Positions 42,936 to 51,812 of a DNA stretch of 64,000 nucleotides are shown in pieces. The stretch covers positions 186,001 through 250,000 of the forward strand of contig JBBCJB010000002.1 in NCBI GenBank assembly GCA_037190485.1, read 5' to 3'. Each line of letters starts with the position of its first letter. Within the stretch, counting starts at the first letter, position 1. Made by a program: the position numbers and the translations under genes. Origin of the DNA: Parapedobacter sp037190485 (GTDB lineage: Bacteria > Bacteroidota > Bacteroidia > Sphingobacteriales > Sphingobacteriaceae). The notes under the pieces were generated by a model, which did no database searches, had not been told where the DNA came from, and saw only the letters and a program-made list of their open reading frames with translations.

Positions 42936-42981
42936 AATCAGCTATTTTAACAATTAGTGATTGTCAAAAATAGCTGATTAT
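42934..42981 (-). promoter_or_regulatory. 48-nt near-perfect palindrome over the GH88 start codon
   Basis: ATAATCAGCTATTTT (42934-42948) is repeated as an exact inverse at 42967-42981, and after one mismatch the inner ACAAT/ATTGT also pairs around TAGTG. In mRNA the stem would include the first two bases of the GH88 ATG. It could be a terminator for the iol operon, a translation-blocking hairpin or an operator. Confidence 0.6.
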
Positions 42982-42989
42982 CCTGAAAT

Positions 42990-43003
42990 GCGCAAACGTT
43001 TAC
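42990..43003. promoter_or_regulatory. LacI-type operator-like site before GH88
   Basis: GCGCAAACGTTTAC resembles the CGCAAA-NN-TTTGCG sites before iolJ and the second susC, with a degenerate right half. It lies 55 bp upstream of the GH88 ATG, at nearly the same distance as the iolJ site from its gene. Confidence 0.5.
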
Positions 43004-43004
43004 A

Positions 43005-44018
43005 TCAATTGTGCGCCACGATAGCGTCCTGCCCGAATTCCGATACGGCTACGGGCCGCCCTTCGGTGTACGACCGCTGGGCCGCCAAGGCGATGCGCGT
43101 GGCCTGCAATCCGTCGATGCCGCCCACCGGGATTTCGCCTTTGCCCTGCACAGCCGCGATGAAAGCCTTCATCTCGGTGAGGTAAGACGCGGTGTAACGC
43201 TCCATGAAGAAATGCAAGGGCAATGCGGATTGGGCGCCGGTCTCGTGGTAGTACACATGGCTGTCGGGTTTGTTGTTGTCTACATGGGCCATCCCTTCGG
43301 AACCGAATACCTCGACCCGCTGGTCATAACCGTACACGGCTTTCCGGCTGTTGTCGATCACGGCCAGGGAGCCGTCTTCGAACGTGAGCGTCACCGCAGC
43401 GGTATCGATGTCGTCCGCTTCGGCCACGGCTCCGCCGGTCAGGGTGGCGGCAGCGGCGTATACGGTCTTTACCGCTTTGCCCATCAGGTAACGGGCCATG
43501 TCGAAATCATGGATGGTCATGTCCAGGAACATCCCGCCCGAACTGCGCAGGTACCCGACGGGTGGCGGTGCCGGATCCCGGCTGGTCACTTTCACGAGCT
43601 GCACGTCGCCGATCTTGCCTTCGTCGACCAACGCCTTCAATTTCAAGAAATTGGCATCGAATCGCCGATTGAAGCCCAGCATCAGCTTGATGCCGCTTTC
43701 GCGCACGATCCGCAAGGTTTGCTCGATGCGTGCGAGCGACAGGTCCAACGGCTTTTCGCAGAACACGTGCTTGCCCGCACGGGCGCAACGTTCCACGAAA
43801 TCGGCGTGCGTGTCGGTCGGCGAGCAGATGATCACCGCATCGATGTCGGGGTGATCGATCAGCTCCGACGCGCCTATGCAGGCTACGTCTTCGGGCAGGT
43901 TCCCGCGGTCGACGTCCGCGACCAGGGTCACGGTCGCTTCCGGCAACTGTTGCCGGATGTGGTTATAATGGATCTTGCCTATCCTTCCAAGGCCTATGAT
44001 ACCGATTCTGAGTTGCAT
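43005..44018 (-). CDS. iolG: inositol 2-dehydrogenase
   Basis: A 337-residue Gfo/Idh/MocA oxidoreductase. MQLRIGIIGLGRIGKIHYNH carries the Rossmann GxGxxG, HVFCEKPLDL has the catalytic EKP, and MFLDMTIHDFDMARYLMG holds the D..HD pair of inositol dehydrogenases. It oxidises myo-inositol to 2-keto-myo-inositol (scyllo-inosose), step one of the pathway. The ATG at 44018 removes an unlikely N-terminal extension. It is the last iol gene before GH88, eight bases after iolE. Confidence 0.93.
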   Translation of the reverse strand: MQLRIGIIGLGRIGKIHYNHIRQQLPEATVTLVADVDRGNLPEDVACIGASELIDHPDIDAVIICSPTDTHADFVERCARAGKHVFCEKPLDLSLARIEQTLRIVRESGIKLMLGFNRRFDANFLKLKALVDEGKIGDVQLVKVTSRDPAPPPVGYLRSSGGMFLDMTIHDFDMARYLMGKAVKTVYAAAATLTGGAVAEADDIDTAAVTLTFEDGSLAVIDNSRKAVYGYDQRVEVFGSEGMAHVDNNKPDSHVYYHETGAQSALPLHFFMERYTASYLTEMKAFIAAVQGKGEIPVGGIDGLQATRIALAAQRSYTEGRPVAVSEFGQDAIVAHN

Positions 44019-44026
44019 AACAATTT

Positions 44027-44932
44027 CTATAATCCCAATTTTTCCAAATAAACACGATTGTTGCGGGCACACACCTTGGGGGTGCCCATGCCGGGCAGCA
44101 CGTCTTGCTCAACGACGATCCAGCCGCGGTAGGCCGCGGTGGCCAAGGCCGCGATCACCGCCTCGAAATCAACGCTGCCTTTGCCAAGTTCGCAGAATAC
44201 GCCCTGCTTGACCGATTCGAAGTAGTCCCACCCCTGCTGACGGGAATGCTGGCCCACCTGCGCTTCGTAATCCTTAAAATGCACGTGCCAGATACGGTCG
44301 GCGTAGGCCTGGATGGCCGCCACGGGGTCGCCGCCACCGAACGCATAGTGGCCGGTATCGAAGCAGAGCCCCAATAACCGCGGGTCTGTCAAGGCCATGA
44401 GCCTATCCAGCTCGGCGGGGGTCTCCACATACCCGGCACAATGGTGGTGAAATACGGTGCGCATGCCATAATGGTCTCGAACGGCCGTTGCGATACGCTC
44501 GGCACCGCGCGCAAAAATTTGCCAACGCGCCTCGTCAAGTCCCATCGCGGCGGTGACCCGACCCGCGTGTTGCGTGCGCTCGGCGACGGTGCCGTTGTTA
44601 TCGGCCAACACGATGAAGGCCTCGCGATAACCGGCATCGGCAAGCAGCCCGGCCACGCGCAAGGCGTCGGCTTCCCCTTGCGCATGGACCGCTTCATCGG
44701 CGAGCGCGACGGGCACGAACGCGCCGATCAACGACAAGCCAAACCCGCTCACCACGGCGTGCAATCGGGCCGGATCGGTGGGCATGAAGCCCCAATCGCC
44801 CAATTCGCTGGCCGCATAACCGGTTTCGCTGATTTCGCGCAATACGTGTATGTGATCCGGCGCCTTGGCGTCCAGATCGAATTCCAATGCCCCCCAGGAG
44901 CACGGTGCATTCGCTATCTTTATCCCTTCCAT
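44027..44932 (-). CDS. iolE: myo-inosose-2 dehydratase
   Basis: A 301-residue xylose isomerase-like TIM barrel beginning MEGIKIANAPCSWGALEFD. Metal-binding stretches include FHHHCAGYVETPAELDRL, LCFDTGHYAFGGGDP and VHFKDYE, with the terminal VVEQDVL. It dehydrates scyllo-inosose to 3D-3,5/4-trihydroxycyclohexane-1,2-dione (diketo form). The NAPCSWG start is typical of IolE. It begins five bases after iolA ends. Confidence 0.93.
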   Translation of the reverse strand: MEGIKIANAPCSWGALEFDLDAKAPDHIHVLREISETGYAASELGDWGFMPTDPARLHAVVSGFGLSLIGAFVPVALADEAVHAQGEADALRVAGLLADAGYREAFIVLADNNGTVAERTQHAGRVTAAMGLDEARWQIFARGAERIATAVRDHYGMRTVFHHHCAGYVETPAELDRLMALTDPRLLGLCFDTGHYAFGGGDPVAAIQAYADRIWHVHFKDYEAQVGQHSRQQGWDYFESVKQGVFCELGKGSVDFEAVIAALATAAYRGWIVVEQDVLPGMGTPKVCARNNRVYLEKLGL

Positions 44933-44937
44933 CCGTA

Positions 44938-46413
44938 TCAGAATTTTCTTGACCATTCCTTGGGCCACCGCTCGATGACCACCTTCGTCTGCGTAAAGAA
45001 CTCGATGGCGTGCCTGCCCTGACCGTGCAGATCGCCGAAGAAGCTATCGTTCCACCCGCTGAACGGGAACTGCGCCATGGGCGCGGCCACGCCGATGTTG
45101 ATGCCGATGTTGCCCGCACTGGCCTCACTGCGGAATTTTCGCGCACTCGCGCCGCTACCGGTAAACAGGCAGGCCATGTTGCCGTAGGCATTGCCGTTGA
45201 TGAACTGGAGTGCCGCATCGACCGAGGGCAGGTTGATCAGGCTCATCACGGGGCCGAATATCTCCGTCCGCACGATCTCGCCATCCAATGGCACGTCTTC
45301 CAGGATGGTGGGTTTGACGAAATTACCGCGCGCATAACCATCGATGGTCGCGTTGCGACCGTCAAGCAGGAGCTTGGCCCCTTCCTGCACGCCCTGTGCG
45401 ATCAACCGCTCCACGCGCGCCTTGCTTTCGGCCGAAATGACGGGCCCCATCTCCACGCCTTCGCTCCAGCCGTAGCCGGTTTGCCGGCTCTTGGCAGCCT
45501 CATACAGGGCATCCTTGACGGTACCCTGCCCATCGCCCACCACCAGGATGTTGGAGGCGGCCAGGCAACGCTGCCCGGCGCAACCGTACACGCTGTCCAC
45601 GATGATCCGCGAGGTGGTGTCCAGGTCGGCATCCGGCAGTACGACAACCGGATTCTTGGCACCGCCTTGGGCTTGCACGCGCTTGCCGTACTGCGCGCCC
45701 TTCGCATAGATGTAGCGCGCGATCTGGGTGGAGCCCACGAAACTGATGGCCTTGACACCTGGGTGTTCCAACAGGGCGTCCACCGTCTCCTTACCGCCAT
45801 GTACGAGGTTGACCACGCCATTGGGGAGGCCGATCCGCTCGATCAAACCCATGACCTTTTGCATGGTCAACGGCACTTTCTCGGAGGGCTTGAGGATGAA
45901 CGAATTGCCGCAAGCCACCGCATAAGGCAGGAACCAGAACGGGATCATGCCCGGGAAATTGAATGGCGCGATGCAGGCGCACACCCCCACCGGCTGGCGG
46001 ACGACGAACTCGTCGATGCCCCGCGCGATGTTTTCCGAAAACTCGCCCTGCATCAGTAGCGGCGCGGCGCAGGCCGTCTCCACGTTTTCGATGGCCCGCT
46101 GCAATTCGCCCAACGATTCGGCCTTGGTTTTGCCGCACTCGTCGGTGATGGTTTGCGCAAGCTCTTCGAGGTGTTCCTCAAGCAGCGCTTTCAACCGGTA
46201 AAGGGGTTGCACGCGTTGCATCACGGGCACCTGGGCCCATTCGGCCTGTGCCTTGGCGGCCGCGACGACCGCATCCGCCACGTCGCCAGCGGTACCAGCG
46301 CCGTGGGGCACACGCCCCATGACCGCCTGCGTGGCGGGATTCAGCACGTCTACGGCGTGCCCCTCCCGGCTTTCACGCCAGTGCCCATCGATATAATTCC
46401 GTAAGATTTCCAT
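44938..46413 (-). CDS. iolA: CoA-acylating methylmalonate-semialdehyde dehydrogenase
   Basis: A 491-residue aldehyde dehydrogenase. IAPFNFPGMIPFWFLP, KPSEKVPLTM and GCAGQRCLAAS (catalytic Cys283) identify the MmsA/IolA group. It converts malonate semialdehyde, the last product of the inositol pathway, to acetyl-CoA and CO2 with NAD+ and CoA. Its place between the symporter and iolE supports IolA over a valine-pathway MmsA. Confidence 0.94.
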   Translation of the reverse strand: MEILRNYIDGHWRESREGHAVDVLNPATQAVMGRVPHGAGTAGDVADAVVAAAKAQAEWAQVPVMQRVQPLYRLKALLEEHLEELAQTITDECGKTKAESLGELQRAIENVETACAAPLLMQGEFSENIARGIDEFVVRQPVGVCACIAPFNFPGMIPFWFLPYAVACGNSFILKPSEKVPLTMQKVMGLIERIGLPNGVVNLVHGGKETVDALLEHPGVKAISFVGSTQIARYIYAKGAQYGKRVQAQGGAKNPVVVLPDADLDTTSRIIVDSVYGCAGQRCLAASNILVVGDGQGTVKDALYEAAKSRQTGYGWSEGVEMGPVISAESKARVERLIAQGVQEGAKLLLDGRNATIDGYARGNFVKPTILEDVPLDGEIVRTEIFGPVMSLINLPSVDAALQFINGNAYGNMACLFTGSGASARKFRSEASAGNIGINIGVAAPMAQFPFSGWNDSFFGDLHGQGRHAIEFFTQTKVVIERWPKEWSRKF

Positions 46414-46426
46414 GTATTTGCTTGTT

Positions 46427-48013
46427 TTAAACGTTTCCTAACAAAATGTAAATGATCAATGTGATGACGACCAACGCGGTGGCGAATGGCCGTGTGTAAC
46501 GCCAGGCCTCCATGGGCACGGCGGGGGCGATGGCGGCTTCCGATGCGGCGACGTCACGCCTGGGATAGGCGCGCGACACGCCAAACATCACGGCCATGTT
46601 CAACACGAACTCGATGCCCCATACGTGCACGAAATGCAGGTCTACCTTGATGATGAACGTACACAGCACATAAAACACCAGCCCGGTGAACAGCGCGGCC
46701 TTGGCGCCCTGTGCCGAGATCTGCTTGAAGAAGAACCCGCCCAGCATGATGGAAGCGATCGGGATGAAGAAAATCCCGTTCAGTTCCTGCAGGAGTTGGT
46801 ACAGCCCATCGGGCGCATTGGCCACGAACGGTGCCGCCACGATCGAGGAGACGGCCAGCAACGTGGCGGCAAGGCGCCCCATGCGTACCATCTTCCGTTC
46901 GCTGGCCTGCCGATCGATCAGCCGTTTGTAGATGTCGATGCTGAAGATGGTGGAGGCGCTGTTGAGGACGGCGTTGAACGTACTGAGCACCGCCCCAACG
47001 ATGATAGCCGCAAAAAGCCCCCACAGTGGCATGGGCAGCACCTTCTTGACCAACTCGGGGTAGACCATATCCTGGTGGCCGTAGTAGGCGTCCTGGAAGT
47101 AATAGAACCCGATGACCCCCGGCAGCACGATGATGAACGGCACGAGTATCTTGAGCAACCCGGTATAGAGCAGGCCCTTCTGTGCTTCCTTGAGGTTCTT
47201 GGCGCCCAACACGCGCTGCACGATGGTTTGGTTCATGCACCAGAAATAAAGCTGGTTGACCACCAAGCCGGTAAACAAGGTACTGAAGGGCAACACCGAA
47301 TCCGGCTCGCCGATGACGTTGAATTTTTCGGGACTGTGCCTGAACACGTTGGCCAAGCCGTCGAGCGGATTGCCATCGCCGATGTAGACGAGGGCCAACG
47401 TAGGCACCAAAAGCCCGCCGAACAGCAAGCCGTAGCCATAGATCACATCGGATACGGCCACCGCCTTCAGCCCGCCGATGATGGCATAGGCGGCGCCAAG
47501 GCAACCTACGCCCACCACGGTGATCCAAAGGCCGGTCTTGGCGTCTACCCCCAGCACCCCGGAGATATCGAAGATGCTCTCCAGGTTGATGGCCCCGGTG
47601 TACAGGACGATGGGCAGCAACGTAACGGCGAACGAAACCAACAGGAACAGCGCAATCAACGAGCGCGTGCCCTTGTCGAACCGGCGCTCCAGGTATTCAG
47701 GGATGGTGGTAAGCCCCATACGCAGGTATTTGGGCACGAAATAGACCGCTGCCACGATAAGCGCCAGCGCCGAAGTGACCTCCCAGGCGATGATGACGAA
47801 CCCGTTCTTGTAGGCCGATCCGTTCATCCCCACCAAATGCTCGGTAGAGATGTTGGTCATGATCAACGATGCCGCGATGACGGGGCCCGTGAGGCTACGG
47901 CCGCCGAGGAAGTAGCCGTCTTGGGTGTGCAGGTTGTCGTTGCGCATGCGATACCAGGCGTAGCCCGCCACGAACAACGTGAACCCGATGAAACTGATGA
48001 GTGTGATGATCAT
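46427..48013 (-). CDS. SSS-family sodium/solute symporter, probable inositol transporter
   Basis: A 528-residue polytopic protein of the solute:sodium symporter family (SLC5 fold), with ASLIMTNISTEHLVGMNGSA near TM1, AYAIIGGLKAVAVSDVIYG, and YFWCMNQTIVQRVLGAKNLK. The family moves sugars or polyols with Na+. Location inside the iol operon makes myo-inositol (or a close derivative) the likely cargo. It lies 13 bases upstream of iolA and 15 after iolD. Confidence 0.92.
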   Translation of the reverse strand: MIITLISFIGFTLFVAGYAWYRMRNDNLHTQDGYFLGGRSLTGPVIAASLIMTNISTEHLVGMNGSAYKNGFVIIAWEVTSALALIVAAVYFVPKYLRMGLTTIPEYLERRFDKGTRSLIALFLLVSFAVTLLPIVLYTGAINLESIFDISGVLGVDAKTGLWITVVGVGCLGAAYAIIGGLKAVAVSDVIYGYGLLFGGLLVPTLALVYIGDGNPLDGLANVFRHSPEKFNVIGEPDSVLPFSTLFTGLVVNQLYFWCMNQTIVQRVLGAKNLKEAQKGLLYTGLLKILVPFIIVLPGVIGFYYFQDAYYGHQDMVYPELVKKVLPMPLWGLFAAIIVGAVLSTFNAVLNSASTIFSIDIYKRLIDRQASERKMVRMGRLAATLLAVSSIVAAPFVANAPDGLYQLLQELNGIFFIPIASIMLGGFFFKQISAQGAKAALFTGLVFYVLCTFIIKVDLHFVHVWGIEFVLNMAVMFGVSRAYPRRDVAASEAAIAPAVPMEAWRYTRPFATALVVITLIIYILLGNV

Positions 48014-48028
48014 AATTTAGTGGTTGGC

Positions 48029-49894
48029 TTAGAGGTGATACCGTTGATCCGTTTTGTGGGCCGTCAGCTTTCCATGGGCCTGGCGCACGCCATCCTGTGC
48101 GGCCACGGCCGCGACGGGAACCTCCCACCAGGCGTGTCCGTAGCCGGCCAGCTTCCGTTCGGGCGCGGCATCGATGTAGATCACCGTGGTCTTGGCATTT
48201 TCCTTGGCTTGCCGCAACGCGGAGCCAAAGGACGCTTCATCGTTTACCTCGATGACCTCGGCGCCGAGGCTGCGCGCGTTCGCGGCCAGATCGACCGGCA
48301 ACAGCGCGCCGTCCAGTTGGCCCGTGTCGGCGTTCCTCGCGCGGTATTGCGTACCGAAACCTTCCATGCCCAACGAGCGCGATAAGCCCCCGATGCTGGC
48401 AAAGCCATCGTTGTTGATGAGGATGACGGTCAGCTTGTACCCTTCCTGCACCGATGTCGTGATCTCTGAAGCCATCATCAAATAGCTGCCGTCGCCGACC
48501 ATGACATAGATTTCCCGTTCCGGGCAGGCCATCTTGGCGCCCAAGCCACCCGCGATCTCGTAGCCCATGCACGAATAGCCGTATTCGAGGTGGAAGCCCT
48601 TCGGATCGCGCGTACGCCAGAGTTTGTGCAGGTCGCCGGGCAGGCTGCCCGCGGCGCACAGCACCACGTCTTCCGGATCGGAGAAGGTATTGACCAACCC
48701 GATGATCTCGGCCTGCGAGAGGCGGGAAGCATCTTCGACGGCGTAAGCCCAAGCCACTTTCTCGTCCCAAGTGCGGTTGTATGCCGCCACGCGGTCGCTA
48801 TAGGTGGTATCGACGCGGTAACCGGCCAGGCGCTCGGTGAGCGCTTCCAACACGGCCCGCGCATCGCCGGTGAGCGGCAAGGCCGCCTGCTTGTGCGCAT
48901 CGAATTCGGCGACATTGATGTTGATGAAGGTGACTTCGGGATGTTGGAACGCGGTCTTGGAAGCCGTGGTGAAGTCGCTGTACCGCGTGCCGATGCCGAT
49001 GACCAGGTCGGCCTCGGCGCTGATGGCGTTGGCCCCTTCGGTACCCGTGGCGCCCATGGCCCCCAACTGGTGCGGGTCGTCATAGGGCAACGACCCTTTG
49101 CCGGCGAACGATTCGGCCACGGGGATGCCCGTGCGGTGCACGAAATCAAGCAGCGCGGCCGACGCTTCGCTGTAGATGACCCCACCACCGGCCACGATGA
49201 GCGGCCGCTTGGCGGCACGGATGCGCGCCACGGCACGGTCCAATAGCTCGGCATCGGGCAACGCACGCGGGATGAACCATACCCGCCGCGCGAACAGTTC
49301 TTCGGGGTAATCGAATACCTCGGCCTGCACATCCTGCGGCAGGCAAAGCGTAGCCGTACCGGTATCGGCAGGCGAGGTGAGCACGCGCAAGGCTTGGGGC
49401 AGCGAAGCGATCAGCTGTTCGGGCCGATTGATGCGATCCCAGAAACGCGACACGGGCCGGAAGCAATCGTTGACGCTTACCTCGGGTGCCGAAGGGAACT
49501 CAAGTTGTTGCAAGACCGGGTCGACGTGCCTGCTGGCGAAGATATCGCCGGGTAGCAGCAGCACCGGTACGCGGTTGATGGTCGCGGCGGCCGCGCCGGT
49601 AAGCATATTGGTGGCGCCAGGCCCGATGGACGAGGTGCAGGCTAGCGTGGACAGCCGGTTTTTCATGCGGGCATAGGCCGCAGCGGTATGCACCATGGCC
49701 TGTTCGTTGCGTGCCTGGTAATACGTGAATTCGGGATGCTCGAACAGTGCCTGGCCGATGCCACCGACGTTGCCGTGGCCGAAGATGCCGAAACACCCTG
49801 CAAAAAACTTGTACGTTGCCCCATCGCGTTCCACATACTGTTCGTTGAGGAACCTCATCACCGCCTGTGCGGTGGTCAATCGTATCGTACCCAT
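48029..49894 (-). CDS. iolD: 3D-(3,5/4)-trihydroxycyclohexane-1,2-dione acylhydrolase
   Basis: A 621-residue thiamine-diphosphate enzyme of the acetolactate synthase superfamily. The N-terminal PYR domain contains the FFAGCFGIFGHGNVGGIGQA-type block in part, the middle domain IVAGGGVIYSEASAAL, and the PP domain GDGSYLMMASEI with an Mg/TPP-binding Asn further on (INNDGFASIGGL). It opens the diketone ring to 5-deoxy-glucuronate. It lies two bases after iolC, consistent with one message. Confidence 0.95.
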   Translation of the reverse strand: MGTIRLTTAQAVMRFLNEQYVERDGATYKFFAGCFGIFGHGNVGGIGQALFEHPEFTYYQARNEQAMVHTAAAYARMKNRLSTLACTSSIGPGATNMLTGAAAATINRVPVLLLPGDIFASRHVDPVLQQLEFPSAPEVSVNDCFRPVSRFWDRINRPEQLIASLPQALRVLTSPADTGTATLCLPQDVQAEVFDYPEELFARRVWFIPRALPDAELLDRAVARIRAAKRPLIVAGGGVIYSEASAALLDFVHRTGIPVAESFAGKGSLPYDDPHQLGAMGATGTEGANAISAEADLVIGIGTRYSDFTTASKTAFQHPEVTFININVAEFDAHKQAALPLTGDARAVLEALTERLAGYRVDTTYSDRVAAYNRTWDEKVAWAYAVEDASRLSQAEIIGLVNTFSDPEDVVLCAAGSLPGDLHKLWRTRDPKGFHLEYGYSCMGYEIAGGLGAKMACPEREIYVMVGDGSYLMMASEITTSVQEGYKLTVILINNDGFASIGGLSRSLGMEGFGTQYRARNADTGQLDGALLPVDLAANARSLGAEVIEVNDEASFGSALRQAKENAKTTVIYIDAAPERKLAGYGHAWWEVPVAAVAAQDGVRQAHGKLTAHKTDQRYHL

Positions 49895-49896
49895 GC

Positions 49897-50913
49897 TTAA
49901 AATCCTCCGTGTTGTTCAATGAAAGCCAACGACTCGCCGATCGTCGGCATGAAATTGGCGCATCCCGGCTGCAACACCACCTGCGCGCCGCTGGCATTGC
50001 CCATCCGGCAGGATTTATAGAGGTCCCAACCGTTCAGGTAACCGTAGATGAAGCCCGACGCGAACGCGTCGCCAGCGCCCAAGATATTCAGTGGCACCAC
50101 CGGGAAGCCCGGTACGTCCTGTCGCTTCCCGTCGCGTTCGTATACCGTTGCTCCGGTGGCGCCACGTTTCACGACAAGCACCTCCACCCCCAGGGAGAGG
50201 ATGTGCTGGATGGCGCTGTCGATATCGCCGGTGATGGTCGGTGCCGATATCTGCTGGTGCTCGATGGTGACTTGCGACGCGTCTTGCAACATGGCGGCCA
50301 GTATCTCTTCTTCGGTGCCGATGGCGATCTTGATCTTGGGCAGCAATGCCCGCACGGTGATGCCGAACGAACGCAGGTCTGCCCATTGGTCGGCCCGGAA
50401 ATCGATATCGAGCACGGTGGTGACGCCACTGGCGTTGGCCCGTTCGACCGCGTGGAACGCGGCGCTGCGCGTGGGTTCGACATTGAGTGCGGTACCCGAA
50501 ATCTCGATGAGCCGTACGGCTTCCATGTCGATGGCGTTGACGTGATCGATCGTGATCTGCGAATCGGCCGCGTTGTTGCGGTAGAATACCAGGGGAAACG
50601 TATCCGGCGGCTGGATGCCCAATAGTACGGCGCTGCTCCGCGCACCGGGAATCCGGGGGATGAATGCCGTCTCTACGCCTTCATCCTTCAGGAACTTGAG
50701 GATGAAATCGCCCACCTTATCTTCGCCCACGCCGGTGAGCAGCGCCGCCTGAAGCCCCAAACGGGCACAACCGGTGGCAATGTTGAGCGGCGAACCGCCC
50801 ACGAATGCGTCAAATGCCTTGATGTCTACGAAATCGGCCCCGATATTCTGCGAATACAGGTCGATGGACGACCGGCCCACGGTCAGTACATCGTATGTTC
50901 TGGTGTTGCTCAT
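49897..50913 (-). CDS. iolC: 5-dehydro-2-deoxygluconokinase
   Basis: A 338-residue PfkB-family sugar kinase. VGRSSIDLYSQNIGADFVD and GGSPLNIATGCARLGLQAAL form the substrate side, and LNILGAGDAFASGFIYGYL holds the GAGD anion hole and catalytic Asp. It phosphorylates 2-deoxy-5-keto-D-gluconate. The ATG at 50913 overlaps the iolB stop (ATGA). Confidence 0.94.
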   Translation of the reverse strand: MSNTRTYDVLTVGRSSIDLYSQNIGADFVDIKAFDAFVGGSPLNIATGCARLGLQAALLTGVGEDKVGDFILKFLKDEGVETAFIPRIPGARSSAVLLGIQPPDTFPLVFYRNNAADSQITIDHVNAIDMEAVRLIEISGTALNVEPTRSAAFHAVERANASGVTTVLDIDFRADQWADLRSFGITVRALLPKIKIAIGTEEEILAAMLQDASQVTIEHQQISAPTITGDIDSAIQHILSLGVEVLVVKRGATGATVYERDGKRQDVPGFPVVPLNILGAGDAFASGFIYGYLNGWDLYKSCRMGNASGAQVVLQPGCANFMPTIGESLAFIEQHGGF

Positions 50914-51791
50914 TGTCCGTTCATCTTGGCGGTAACCATCGGGATCCGCGGATCCAGCCCTTGCCACGTACCGAAAATCCAAGCATGTTCCGGATCGGGC
51001 GTGTTCGCCAGCGACTGATCCGAACCGGTGAGGAAATTCAGGTAATATACGTCGTAACCATGACCGGCCACCACGGGGTGATAGCCCCGGGGCACCAATA
51101 CCACGTCGTTGTTGCGCGCGATCGCGACCTCGTCCAGGCTACCATCGGCCGTGTAGACGCGTTGCATGGCATAGCCCTGCGGTTTATCGATCTTATAGAA
51201 ATAGGTTTCTTCCAATCGCGCTTCCAAGACGGCACCGTCATTGCCCACGATGCGCTCATCGTGCTTGTGCGCCGGGAACGAGCTCCAATTGCCCGACGGG
51301 GTGTAGACCTCTACGGCCACCAACCGGTGGCATGGGAAACCCGGCCCCAACAGGTCGTTGATTTGCCGGGTGGCGTTGTCACCGCCGCGGACCTCGACCT
51401 GCACCTCCTCCGGACGCTTGAAGACGGACGCGAAATCTCGATCCGTTTCGCACCAGCCGTAAGCGATATCGAGCGTGTCGCTTTCGGCCACCAGCTTGAA
51501 CGCGGTGTTGCGCGGCAGGTACAGCGAATGCGGCATGCCCGAGAAAACATCCTTGCGCCCATTCACCGTCTGCCACTCGCCCTTATCGGTCGTGACACGG
51601 TAATTGCCGCCCAACAGGATGATCGCATACTCATTGCCTTCGGTATGGCCCTCCCAGCTTTCGCCCCGACGCAAGGTGCGGGCGGCGAAATTGAGGTATT
51701 CCCACCCGCCGTCTTCGCGGGTGATGTGCTGGTAAACCGACGCGGATTCATCCGGACGGGCCAACAGCGGGTATTTGTTATCTCTTATCAT
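50910..51791 (-). CDS. iolB: 5-deoxy-glucuronate isomerase
   Basis: A 293-residue bicupin (KduI/IolB superfamily). PSGNWSSFPAHKHDER and TYFYKIDKPQGYAMQRVY, with PRGYHPVVAGHGYDVYYLN, hold the metal-binding histidines. It converts 5-deoxy-glucuronate to 2-deoxy-5-keto-gluconate. It overlaps iolC by four bases and follows the aldolase gene by 21 bases. Confidence 0.94.
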   Translation of the reverse strand: MIRDNKYPLLARPDESASVYQHITREDGGWEYLNFAARTLRRGESWEGHTEGNEYAIILLGGNYRVTTDKGEWQTVNGRKDVFSGMPHSLYLPRNTAFKLVAESDTLDIAYGWCETDRDFASVFKRPEEVQVEVRGGDNATRQINDLLGPGFPCHRLVAVEVYTPSGNWSSFPAHKHDERIVGNDGAVLEARLEETYFYKIDKPQGYAMQRVYTADGSLDEVAIARNNDVVLVPRGYHPVVAGHGYDVYYLNFLTGSDQSLANTPDPEHAWIFGTWQGLDPRIPMVTAKMNGQ

Positions 51792-51812
51792 CGTTCAACA
51801 TGGTTTCAAACT

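Noticed and set aside
46625..48385. 586-codon forward frame
   Set aside because: Antisense to the SSS symporter and iolD; low-complexity His/Asp/Gln composition typical of an antisense shadow in GC-rich DNA.
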